A stretch of 64,000 bases of DNA from JAKFWF01 sp031374115 (GTDB taxonomy: Bacteria; Pseudomonadota; Alphaproteobacteria; Rhizobiales; Hyphomicrobiaceae): assembly GCA_031374115.1 (NCBI GenBank), contig JANMNO010000106.1:108027-172026 (forward strand), written 5' to 3'. Position numbers and translations under genes: made by a program. The notes under the pieces were generated by a model. It was given only the letters and a program-made list of their open reading frames with translations, was not told where the DNA came from and ran no database searches. Position 1 is the first letter of the stretch. Each line of letters begins with the position of its first letter. Shown here one piece after another: positions 9,025 to 16,173 of the stretch.

Positions 9025-9801
9025 ATGAAAGATGCAAGCAGCATCTCCGTTTATTGGCAACCGGGATGCACCAGCTGCCTCCGGGCGAAAGAGTTCCTGA
9101 CACGTCACAATATTCCCTTTCGTTCGCGCAACGTCTTGGCCGATACCAGCGCTTATGAAGAGCTCGAGCGGTTCGGCATCAAGCGCGTGCCGATCGTTTC
9201 GAAAGGCAACGAATGGGTCGACGGCCAATCGCTCAAGGATGTAGCACGGCTCGTCGGCATCAAGCATACGGCGACCCGGCAGTACCCGCCTGATGAACTA
9301 GTTCGCCGGTTGTTTGCCGTCATCGATGGCGCCTGCCGTTACATCGAGCAGGTGCCGGCGGAACAACTCGAGTCGATTGTTCTGCCAAATCGCCCGCGAT
9401 CGCTCACCCAACTCGGGTATCATCTTTTCAATGTCGCCGACGCGTTGGTCGAGCACGAAGAGGGCGTTCCGCTCACCTTCGAAGCCTACTGCCGGGAGCC
9501 CGCGCCAGGAACGATGTCGAAGCCGCAGTTGCTTGCCTATGGCACACACGTGCGCGAGCGCGTCACCGCATGGTGGGAGACAACGGGCCAATCCAGAAAC
9601 TGGAAAAGTCCGGCCGATGTCTATTATGCCGAGCAGACGATGCACGATTATCTCGAGCGCACCACATGGCACGCTGGGCAACACACCCGGCAACTGATGT
9701 GGATGATGGAAAGCACTATCGGAATCATCCCTGACCGGCCAATTGGCCCTGAAACACTTGGTGGTTTACCGATGCCGGAAAGCATTTGGGACCCCACCTA
9801 G
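9025..9801 (+). CDS. glutaredoxin-DinB domain fusion protein
   Basis: A 258-residue two-domain protein. Residues 6-80 form a glutaredoxin/thioredoxin-like domain with a C15-x-x-C18 active site (PGCTSCLR) and a cis-proline loop (KRVPIV, Pro56). Residues 88-245 look like a DinB/YfiT-type four-helix bundle: a histidine in LGYH (133) and the pair in WHAGQH (216, 220) match the metal-binding His triad of that superfamily. DinB-fold proteins often act as thiol transferases or dehydrochlorinases using mycothiol or bacillithiol, so a thiol-linked detoxification role is a reasonable inference, not shown. The ATG at 9025 is chosen for its GGAG box and because it precedes the glutaredoxin beta-strand. 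Confidence 0.82.
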   Translation: MKDASSISVYWQPGCTSCLRAKEFLTRHNIPFRSRNVLADTSAYEELERFGIKRVPIVSKGNEWVDGQSLKDVARLVGIKHTATRQYPPDELVRRLFAVIDGACRYIEQVPAEQLESIVLPNRPRSLTQLGYHLFNVADALVEHEEGVPLTFEAYCREPAPGTMSKPQLLAYGTHVRERVTAWWETTGQSRNWKSPADVYYAEQTMHDYLERTTWHAGQHTRQLMWMMESTIGIIPDRPIGPETLGGLPMPESIWDPT

Positions 9802-10178
9802 CTAGATCGTGGCGGTTAGCGCACCCGTTTTGCTGTACTACTTTGGTCGAGGTCTTAGACTTCGCAATCGATCCTTAAACGTGCTTGCGATCGACGCAAA
9901 CATGCGAATTGCGCGTGCGCGCTACATTTGCACCGTTAAACATTTGAATACGTTGAATTCAACGATGGTATCATTGACGAAAGCAGGGCGGCTCATTCAA
10001 GTACCGATGTACTGCGTTCAGTGCGCGTCTGCGTGCTGGATAGTGTAGGCGGCGTGCCGGCCATAGCCCGCAAGTTGACTTAACGACTTGCTTTGGCATT
10101 GTTTGGTCAAATTTGGCATTGTTTGGTCAAAGAAGAATCGAGCGCATCAACGCGTCTTGAACTGGGAGGAGCCCATCT
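9802..10178. other. 377-bp intergenic region upstream of the MHS symporter gene
   Basis: No gene is supported here. It holds a perfect 14-bp palindrome CGTTGAATTCAACG (9951-9964), a TTGACT hexamer at 10075-10080, and a perfect tandem duplication of a 20-bp unit at 10092-10131 just before the symporter. It is somewhat richer in A+T than its surroundings. Confidence 0.6.
10092..10131 (+). repeat. perfect 20-bp tandem direct repeat, candidate operator of the symporter gene
   Basis: The unit TTTGGCATTGTTTGGTCAAA occurs twice head to tail (10092-10111 and 10112-10131), ending 47 bases before the symporter ATG. Each unit contains two TTTGG motifs (TTTGGCATTG and TTTGGTCAAA), so TTTGG recurs every ten or so bases, about one helical turn. 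That phasing suits a regulator binding one face of the helix, but recent slippage duplication is equally possible. Confidence 0.55.
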
Positions 10179-11987
10179 ATGTCCACTGCTACAACCGATC
10201 TTTCGGTGCGAAGCAAACCGATGACGGCGGAAGAGAAGAAGGTCATCATCGCTTCTTCCGCTGGTACCATCTTCGAATGGTACGATTTTTACCTTTACGG
10301 GTCGCTCGCAGCGGTCATCGGCGCACAGTTCTTCTCGGCCTACCCTGAGGCGACGCGTAACGTCTTTGCCCTCCTCGCCTTCGCCGCTGGCTTTATCGTT
10401 CGGCCCTTCGGTGCGCTCTTTTTCGGCCGCCTCGGCGACCTCATTGGTCGCAAATACACCTTTCTGATCACCATCATGATCATGGGCCTAGCGACGTTCT
10501 TAGTCGGTTGTTTGCCGAGTTATGAAACGATCGGCACCGCTGCCCCGGTAATTCTTATCATTCTGCGCATGGCCCAGGGTCTTGCGCTCGGCGGAGAGTA
10601 TGGCGGCGCTGCCATCTATGTTGCCGAGCATGCGCCTGAGCGCCGTCGCGGTTTCTACACGTCGTGGATCCAGACAACGGCCACGCTTGGTCTATTGTTG
10701 TCTCTGGTCGTGATCATGTTCACGCAGATTTACGTCAACGCCAACTATCCCGAAGTCAGAGTCGGTGCAGCCACGCTCACGCCTTTCAACGCCTGGGGCT
10801 GGCGCATTCCGTTCCTGGCATCGATCGTTTTGCTGCTGATCTCTCTCTACATTCGCTTGCAGATGAATGAGAGCCCGGCGTTCCAAAAGATCAAAGCGGA
10901 AGGCTCGATGTCGAAGGCGCCGTTGTCGGAAGCCTTCGGTCAGTGGAAGAATGCCAAGATTGCCCTGCTCGCTCTGCTTGGCCTCACCGCAGGGCAAGCC
11001 GTCGTTTGGTACGCGGGACAGTTCTATGCGCTATTTTTCATGCAAACCATTCTGAAGGTCGACAACTTCACCGCCAACGTGATGGTGGCGTGGTCGCTGA
11101 CCCTTGGCACCGCTTTCTTCATCTTCTTCGGCGCGTTGTCGGACAAGATCGGCCGCAAGCCCATTATCCTCGGTGGCTGCTTGCTAGCGGCGATATGCTA
11201 TTTGCCGATCGCTGCAACCGGCGGCGGCGTCTTCTCGTGGTTGTCGCGGGCGGCCAACCCGGCATTGACGAAGGCTTGGGAGTCGGTCCCTGTTGAAGTC
11301 CGCACCGACCCGAACGATTGCTCGTTCCAGTTCAACCCGACCGGCACTGCCAAGTTTACCAGTGCTTGTGATAACGCCAAGGCAGCTCTCGCCCGCGCGT
11401 CCGTCACCTACAAGACGGTCGGCGCTCCTCCGGGCAGCCCCGCAGTCGTGAAGATCGGCAATGTCGAGATCCCCTCCTACGATACGACGAAGCTCACCGG
11501 CGACGATGTCAGGAACGTGCCCGCGGCGTTTGCCAAACGCATGTCCGATGCCATCACGGCGGCGGGCTACCCAGCGGCAAATAATCCGTCGGTGGTGAAA
11601 ATCGCGATCGATCCGAAGGCCGGCCTCGCCAACTTTGCGAAGATGTTCGACATCTTCACGGAACAGCGTCTGACGATCATCGCGATCCTGACCCTCTTGG
11701 TGATCTTCGTGACGATGGTTTACGGCCCGATCGCCGCCGCTCTCGTGGAGCTGTTCCCGACCCGCATCCGTTACTCGGGTCTGTCGCTGCCTTATCACAT
11801 CGGCAACGGCTGGTTCGGAGGACTGATGCCGGCAACCGCCTTCGCCATGGTGGCGCAAACCGGAGACGTGTTTTTCGGCCTCTGGTACCCGATTGCGATC
11901 GCCCTGATGACGGTCGTCATCGGCACCCTGTTTGTGCCTGAGACCTACAAGCGCAATCTGTTCGACGGAAAGTCAACGCACGGCTAG
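10179..11987 (+). CDS. MFS transporter, metabolite:H+ symporter (MHS) family, with large periplasmic insert
   Basis: Twelve-helix proton symporter for organic acids or osmolytes, 602 residues against about 430-550 for most relatives. The opening (GTIFEWYDFYLYGSLA) and the loop GRLGDLIGRKYTF are signatures of the MHS branch (ShiA, KgtP, ProP). Helices 1-6 span about residues 25-225 and helix 7 starts near 261. Between helices 9 and 10 (about residues 350-487) is a non-membrane insert of some 130 residues that should face the periplasm and contains two cysteines (NDCSFQF, TSACDN) able to pair. A strong GGGAGGAG Shine-Dalgarno precedes the ATG. A tandem-repeat element lies upstream, a terminator follows, and a LysR gene converges from the other side. 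Confidence 0.9.
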   Translation: MSTATTDLSVRSKPMTAEEKKVIIASSAGTIFEWYDFYLYGSLAAVIGAQFFSAYPEATRNVFALLAFAAGFIVRPFGALFFGRLGDLIGRKYTFLITIMIMGLATFLVGCLPSYETIGTAAPVILIILRMAQGLALGGEYGGAAIYVAEHAPERRRGFYTSWIQTTATLGLLLSLVVIMFTQIYVNANYPEVRVGAATLTPFNAWGWRIPFLASIVLLLISLYIRLQMNESPAFQKIKAEGSMSKAPLSEAFGQWKNAKIALLALLGLTAGQAVVWYAGQFYALFFMQTILKVDNFTANVMVAWSLTLGTAFFIFFGALSDKIGRKPIILGGCLLAAICYLPIAATGGGVFSWLSRAANPALTKAWESVPVEVRTDPNDCSFQFNPTGTAKFTSACDNAKAALARASVTYKTVGAPPGSPAVVKIGNVEIPSYDTTKLTGDDVRNVPAAFAKRMSDAITAAGYPAANNPSVVKIAIDPKAGLANFAKMFDIFTEQRLTIIAILTLLVIFVTMVYGPIAAALVELFPTRIRYSGLSLPYHIGNGWFGGLMPATAFAMVAQTGDVFFGLWYPIAIALMTVVIGTLFVPETYKRNLFDGKSTHG

Positions 11988-12009
11988 TTGACCGCTTAAG
12001 CAAAAGATA

Positions 12010-12041
12010 CGCCCGGCACCAGAAATGGAGCCGGGCGTTTT
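12010..12041 (+). terminator. Rho-independent terminator of the symporter gene
   Basis: A perfect 8-bp GC-rich stem, CGCCCGGC pairing with GCCGGGCG, encloses a 12-base loop and is followed by TTTT. It begins 22 bases after the symporter stop. On the opposite strand the tail is ATCTTTT, so it may also help stop the convergent LysR transcript. Confidence 0.88.
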
Positions 12042-12057
12042 CGTTTATGCATCCATT

Positions 12058-12972
12058 TCAGAGCTTGGCACAGATATCGCGGATGTTGTCGCGCAGCCAA
12101 ACGTGACCGGCATCACCGTCGAACCGCTCGTGCCAGACCATATAAAATGGCACCTTCGCAAGGTCGAATGGGAGCTTGTGAATCGTGAAGTCACCCCACT
12201 CCTGGCACAGCTTGGCTGTGCAGATCGGCATGGACGATATGACGTCCAATGCGGTTAACATTTGGATGGCGCTGAACAATCCCGGCACCGCATATTTCAC
12301 GACCCGCGCCATTCCTACCGCCTCGAGACGCTCGTTCACCGGCAACACACTCGTCGAGCGCACGGCTGCCACCGCAACTTGCGGCAATTCCTGATAGAGC
12401 TCCTTGGTCAATCCCTTTGCGAGAGCCGCAAAATTCGTTCGCGCGACAATGACGAGCTCCTGCTCAGTCAAAAGTTCGCAGCGGTAGCCGGGCTCCGTGA
12501 TCGGCCGGTAGTCCATGGCGATCCAGCAATCGCCGAACCGCAAATCGTTGAGCACGTTGAACGCGCGCGCGTTCGAAATGCGAAACTGAAGCCCATTGGC
12601 ACTGGCGGCACGAGCGGCGAGCTCTGGCGTGACCAATGCGTCCGTGCCGGACGGAAAATCGATCACGAAGGTGCGCGCCTCGGTTTCCGGGTTGAAGGGC
12701 TGCTCCGATGCGATACTCGTTTTGATCAGCCCGAGACCGGTTCGCACCCCCGACCAGATATTCGATGCGTAGGGCGTCGGGCGCAGTCCATGACCCACGC
12801 GGATGAAGAGGTCTTGGCCGATAGCGTCACGCAAGCGACCCAGCGATTGGCTGACGGCGGGCGGATTCATACCGAGCCGGAGCGCTGCGTTCTTGACGGA
12901 GCCCTCAGCCATTACCGCGTCGAATACGACAAGAAGGTTCAAGTCGATCTTGGCAAAGTGCGCTTCTGGCAT
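12058..12972 (-). CDS. LysR-family transcriptional regulator
   Basis: DNA-binding regulator of 304 residues. The winged helix-turn-helix covers residues about 5-65 (FAKIDLNLLVVFDAVMAEGS, then NPPAVSQSLGRLRDAIG), and the rest is a two-lobed effector domain. The KIDLNLL opening and the HGLRPTPYA wing resemble the NodD/SyrM subgroup. The ATG at 12972 (MPEAHFAKIDLN) matches the family start; a longer in-frame extension of over 100 codons upstream lacks coding character. It converges with the MHS symporter gene, which may be a target, though LysR targets are more often divergent. Its own promoter must lie in 12973-13202. Confidence 0.9.
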   Translation of the reverse strand: MPEAHFAKIDLNLLVVFDAVMAEGSVKNAALRLGMNPPAVSQSLGRLRDAIGQDLFIRVGHGLRPTPYASNIWSGVRTGLGLIKTSIASEQPFNPETEARTFVIDFPSGTDALVTPELAARAASANGLQFRISNARAFNVLNDLRFGDCWIAMDYRPITEPGYRCELLTEQELVIVARTNFAALAKGLTKELYQELPQVAVAAVRSTSVLPVNERLEAVGMARVVKYAVPGLFSAIQMLTALDVISSMPICTAKLCQEWGDFTIHKLPFDLAKVPFYMVWHERFDGDAGHVWLRDNIRDICAKL

Positions 12973-13202
12973 TGATGGAACACACAAATCAACAGTTGGT
13001 CGCTTAACAGTCGTCAAAGGCCAGTCGCGATCGAACTCGATAGTAATTGCGCAAGGAAGGTCAGCGTCTGATCTATACGTCTGAATTTTAGCATGCTGGC
13101 CTGCGCTTTGCGCGACCGAACGATCAATAACAAAAAATATTCGAGTCTGGCCCATCAGGTTAGACGCGTAGATTGCAAATCTCCCGCGGATTAGAATGAA
13201 AT

Positions 13203-14075
13203 TTACGCCGCGGGCGCCGCACCTGCCTTCGGCAACACCTTGGCCGTCAACCAGTTCGCGAATTCGCGCCGGTGGACGAGCGGGTCCAGGACGTCGGCTC
13301 CAATACCGTAGCGCCATGCGATATCTCGGCGAGATGGGTCGAAGTGCAACGCCATGTAATCGGCGGCAAGACTTTGCAAGTCCGCTTCCGTGCGGGCAAA
13401 TCCATCCCTGACCAGCCGGACCGAGCGACGACTAAACAATGCGGCGACTTGGGCGAGCGTAAACTCCGGATGGTATTGCACGCCCCAGAACGAACGTTCA
13501 CCGTCCGTGATCTCTGCGGCCTGGATTGCGCTGATCTCGTTGCCGGCTAGAACGCGGGCACCGGCAGGTAATTCACTTACCTCGTCTTGGTGTACGCAGA
13601 CCGCGTCGAACACATCGGCCTTGCCATCGAACATCGCATGAGCGCGGCCCGCCGAATTGACACGGATCTGCCGCGCGATGCCGATTTCATACCCATTCGG
13701 GTTTAGACGTACTTTGCCGCCAAGCGCGACTGCCATCACCTGCAAGCCCCAGCAGCTGCCGAAGCAAGGCACCCCCGATTGGAACGCCACCCGGGCCAGT
13801 TCGATTTGGCTGGTGACTGCGGCCGTCGTCTCATAGGTACTGAGTGGTGACCCTGTCCACGCGATGCCATGGAAATCACGCAGCTGCATGCCTTGAGGCA
13901 ACCGCTCGCCGTCGGCGGCAGCGAGCACGAAGCATTCGAGATTGTCGGGCCCGCCAGGCGTTTGAGACTTCAATGCGGCCACATAGTTTTCGCCCGCGCG
14001 CGCGCCGCCGAGCGCAACGACTGCCTCTTGGTTGGCGGCGGGGCCGCCGTCGACGACGAGAACGCGTGCCTTCAT
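13203..14075 (-). CDS. class I glutamine amidotransferase-like protein
   Basis: Stand-alone GATase1 domain protein, 290 residues. The nucleophile elbow is GSCWG (Cys108) and the partner His202/Glu204 sit in GVQYHPEF, so the Cys-His-Glu triad is complete. Family members hydrolyse glutamine or gamma-glutamyl compounds (GMP synthase glutaminase, gamma-glutamyl hydrolases such as PuuD); here no synthetase domain is attached. Residues 225-290 are a C-terminal extension ending in an Ala-rich tail. It is preceded by 68 bases by the ceramidase-like hydrolase gene on the same strand, so the two probably form an operon. Specific substrate unknown. Confidence 0.85.
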   Translation of the reverse strand: MKARVLVVDGGPAANQEAVVALGGARAGENYVAALKSQTPGGPDNLECFVLAAADGERLPQGMQLRDFHGIAWTGSPLSTYETTAAVTSQIELARVAFQSGVPCFGSCWGLQVMAVALGGKVRLNPNGYEIGIARQIRVNSAGRAHAMFDGKADVFDAVCVHQDEVSELPAGARVLAGNEISAIQAAEITDGERSFWGVQYHPEFTLAQVAALFSRRSVRLVRDGFARTEADLQSLAADYMALHFDPSRRDIAWRYGIGADVLDPLVHRREFANWLTAKVLPKAGAAPAA

Positions 14076-14143
14076 ATGTGCGAGGTCCCTCGTAACCGAT
14101 TCGGCAGGAGCGTTACGACCCTAGCGCGAAATTTGCGCCATTG

Positions 14144-15145
14144 TCAGGCAGCGTAGTGCAGGACAGCCGTTGCCGCCCCGTCGCTCTCATAGCCCTGTGC
14201 AATAAGGCGGCCCTCCTTTGCATCCGCAATCACCACGAGCCGAGTGAAGCTATTCAGGACGGGCGCTTGGAGCCAAGGCAAGGTGTCCTCGAACGAAAGC
14301 TCGACGGCGGCCATTTGGCAGGCACGTCCCGCACTATCGTTGCCGCGCGGACGCCCATGCCAGCCGGCAGCTTGCCAATTGTTAGCCGCTACGCCCGCTC
14401 CGTCGTGCACGTGCGCTGCCAGTTCAGTTCGTTCGATGACACACGTATCTCCGGGCTTGATGCCCGCGAGACTGAAGATCGCCGGCGATGCGATCGGCGT
14501 CTCGATTAGTAAGCGTCGGGCATCTTGGTATGTTGCAGCACGCTCGAAAGCTTGCCGCAAAAGGTGCGCAGGCGTGCCATGCGGCATACGCCAGACGTGC
14601 CTTTTGTTCATTGCCCAATCGAGGGGAAGAAAGCCGCCACCCGCGCGGCGCATGGGCGCCTGATTTAGGGCTGCCGAGAACCGGCCCGGCGCCATGCCCT
14701 GCAGGACGCCGGTGTAACCGGGCCAAGTCAGCGTGACGAACGATCCAGCGTCGCAATCGACGTTCGCTGCGATTATGTTGCGACCGAGCCCCGGGGTTCG
14801 CCAATCAAGAACCCGTATCAATCGCGCGGATGCATGATCCGGGCTCGGTCCTACTTTGCAGGTGCAGCCCCATTCATAATTGACGCTCAGAAAGTATGCA
14901 CCAGGCCGATCCAGCGTTCGTGCGATCGCGTCGATCTCGGCTAGGTGAGTATTGGCATTCCTGAGCAACCACTTGCGCGATATGAAGTCGAGCATGCGCA
15001 AGGCGCGAGGTGGAACTCCGTTGGTCGCCAAATCGAGCAGTGCGTGCGCACGCGGCAGTTCGGCCGTCAACGTCGCCGAGGGGAAGTCCCGTCCGACGGT
15101 GAGGACCGGTATCGCTGGCAGTGATGGTGGCGTCTGAGCAAGCAT
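14144..15145 (-). CDS. acid ceramidase/NAAA-like N-terminal cysteine (Ntn) hydrolase
   Basis: Predicted amide hydrolase of 333 residues. The key stretch resembles acid ceramidase and choloylglycine hydrolase relatives: a Cys at 94 in WGCTC, an RxxD pair at Arg111/Asp114 (RVLDWRTP), then TWPGYTGVLQGMAPGRFSAALNQ (138-162), which parallels the ceramidase GVLTGxKPGxFSxTLNxR segment. Asn255/Asn256 and a later Arg could complete the active site. In true Ntn enzymes self-cleavage exposes the Cys, so the first 93 residues would be a propeptide. No signal peptide is evident. Substrates in the family are N-acyl amides, ceramides or bile salts; this one is unknown. It appears to head an operon with the amidotransferase. 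Confidence 0.72.
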   Translation of the reverse strand: MLAQTPPSLPAIPVLTVGRDFPSATLTAELPRAHALLDLATNGVPPRALRMLDFISRKWLLRNANTHLAEIDAIARTLDRPGAYFLSVNYEWGCTCKVGPSPDHASARLIRVLDWRTPGLGRNIIAANVDCDAGSFVTLTWPGYTGVLQGMAPGRFSAALNQAPMRRAGGGFLPLDWAMNKRHVWRMPHGTPAHLLRQAFERAATYQDARRLLIETPIASPAIFSLAGIKPGDTCVIERTELAAHVHDGAGVAANNWQAAGWHGRPRGNDSAGRACQMAAVELSFEDTLPWLQAPVLNSFTRLVVIADAKEGRLIAQGYESDGAATAVLHYAA

Positions 15146-15200
15146 TCGATAATCCTATCCTTGGCGAAGAGCATTTGCCCGCCGAGCCGCTATGTTCGTA

Positions 15201-15240
15201 TTTAGCGTCGGTGCTCTCTTAACTCGCTCCAGACGCTAAA
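15201..15240. repeat. inverted repeat TTTAGCGTC / GACGCTAAA
   Basis: Nine-base arms at 15201-15209 and 15232-15240 pair perfectly around 22 bases. No T-run follows on either strand, so a protein-binding site or mRNA leader stem is likelier than a terminator. Confidence 0.55.
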
Positions 15241-15245
15241 AGATA

Positions 15246-15270
15246 CGTATATGAACATAGTTCATATACG
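15246..15270. promoter_or_regulatory. perfect 11-bp dyad, candidate operator
   Basis: CGTATATGAAC, spacer ATA, GTTCATATACG: a perfect dyad typical of a homodimeric regulator site. A related half-site GTTCGTAT lies at 15194-15201, 66 bases away. It is well placed to control the divergent hydrolase/amidotransferase operon. Confidence 0.6.
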
Positions 15271-15316
15271 AGAGTAACGCCTGCTTTTTCGAGCCGCATC
15301 GCATCGCGGTGATTAA

Positions 15317-15345
15317 TTGACTTCACACTACAGCGAAACTATAAG
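15317..15345 (+). promoter_or_regulatory. sigma-70-type promoter for rpmH-rnpA
   Basis: TTGACT (15317-15322), exactly 17 bases, then TATAAG (15340-15345), 120 bases before the rpmH start. A second TATAAT hexamer at 15404-15409 lacks a clear -35 partner and may be an additional start point. Position and spacing fit a strong ribosomal-protein promoter. Confidence 0.65.
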
Positions 15346-15367
15346 CCGTGCTTCAGACAACGTGCGC

Positions 15368-15393
15368 CACGGTTCCGGCATGCCGGCACCGTG
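15368..15393. promoter_or_regulatory. 26-bp near-perfect palindrome within the rpmH leader/promoter
   Basis: Twelve of thirteen base pairs match around the centre CCGGCATGCCGG. It lies between the two candidate rpmH promoter elements. It could be an operator, a stem in the transcript from the upstream promoter, or a methylation-sensitive site. Confidence 0.5.
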
Positions 15394-15464
15394 GTACTGC
15401 TTGTATAATTAAGACCGGTGACGACAGACGTCGTATCGGCTAGACGATCTGGAGACTGTGTGTC

Positions 15465-15599
15465 GTGAAACGTACCTATCAGCCGAGCAAGCTCGTTCGT
15501 AAGCGCCGTCACGGGTTTCGTAAGCGTTGCGAGACGGTTGGTGGCCTGCGCGTCCTTGCGCGCCGCCGTGCCAAAGGTCGCAAGCGCCTATCGGCCTGA
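15465..15599 (+). CDS. rpmH: 50S ribosomal protein L34 (GTG start)
   Basis: Forty-four-residue ribosomal protein, read as MKRTYQPSKLVRKRRHGF and ending AKGRKRLSA, which is the full L34 signature. It is too small for ordinary gene-length cutoffs. Translation starts at a GTG, with GGAG about 11 bases upstream; no ATG is available in frame. The middle reads FRKRCETVGGLRVLARRR where most bacteria have FRARMATVGGRKVLARRR, so the Cys is unusual. It opens the conserved rpmH-rnpA-yidC-engB block and is followed 13 bases later by rnpA. Confidence 0.97.
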   Translation: MKRTYQPSKLVRKRRHGFRKRCETVGGLRVLARRRAKGRKRLSA

Positions 15600-15612
15600 T
15601 TTGGGGGCGTCG

Positions 15613-16041
15613 ATGAAGACGCCTGCACGGGGCCTTGTGACATTACAGCGGCGCTCGGAATTTCTGCGGGTGCGTAACGGGTTGCGATGGTCCACTTCGA
15701 CCTTCGTGCTGGAGGCAAAATCGCGAGATGGATGGGTTTCGCCAACACTAGTGGCCTCTGAACTTTCGAGATTTGGTTTCACGGTGACGAAGAAACTTGG
15801 CTCCGCCGTGCACCGTAATCGCATCAAGCGCCGCCTTCGTTCGGCACTGCAGATTACGGCACCGCAGTTTGCGAGGCCAGGTTTCGACTACGTGATTATC
15901 GCACGTGAAGCGGCGGAAACGTATGCGTTCGACGGCTTGGTTGCCAATTTTGTGACTGCCTTCGAAAAAGCCCACAGCAAGCGGCCGCAGGTATCAAGTC
16001 GAAATCGCACGTCGAAGCTGCTGAATTCGTCGCAAACGTGA
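15613..16041 (+). CDS. rnpA: ribonuclease P protein component
   Basis: Basic protein subunit of RNase P, which trims tRNA 5' leaders together with the RNA subunit. It has 142 residues and the diagnostic RNA-binding motif VTKKLGSAVHRNRIKRRLR around residues 65-83, after the start-proximal LQRRSEFLRV. The ATG at 15613 is 13 bases behind the rpmH stop, the normal arrangement; a longer reading from 15538 would overlap rpmH and adds nothing recognisable. The C-terminal 20 residues are Ser/Asn-rich and poorly conserved in the family. Confidence 0.95.
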   Translation: MKTPARGLVTLQRRSEFLRVRNGLRWSTSTFVLEAKSRDGWVSPTLVASELSRFGFTVTKKLGSAVHRNRIKRRLRSALQITAPQFARPGFDYVIIAREAAETYAFDGLVANFVTAFEKAHSKRPQVSSRNRTSKLLNSSQT

Positions 16042-16173
16042 CCTGCTGTCACTGGCGGCAAACTGCGAAACTCGACACAACCGCGTCACTTCACTAAGTC
16101 ACGCCAAAGCGTGAGACAACCAACAAGGACGGCGAGTTCCTAACCCGGATCGCTCGACCAAGCCGAGGCGCCG

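Larger units (their letters stand above)
15146..15464. other. 319-bp divergent regulatory region between the hydrolase gene and rpmH
   Basis: This gap holds unusual symmetry for its size: an inverted repeat at 15201-15240, a perfect 25-bp dyad at 15246-15270, a consensus-like promoter at 15317-15345, a 26-bp near-perfect palindrome at 15368-15393, and a TATAAT at 15404-15409. The dyads lie between the two divergent genes and could act on either. Confidence 0.7.

Noticed and set aside
11184..11858. Reverse-strand frame of 224 codons inside the MHS symporter gene
   Set aside because: Antisense shadow; His/Arg-rich and without a ribosome site, while the symporter reading is continuous.
14144..15145. 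Choloylglycine (bile-salt) hydrolase as the specific name
   Set aside because: Motifs sit closer to acid ceramidase/NAAA; a soil-type alphaproteobacterium gives no reason to expect bile salts.
15146..15464. Chromosome replication origin next to rpmH
   Set aside because: No dnaA gene, no cluster of TTATCCACA-type boxes; rpmH is near oriC in some bacteria but not shown to be here.
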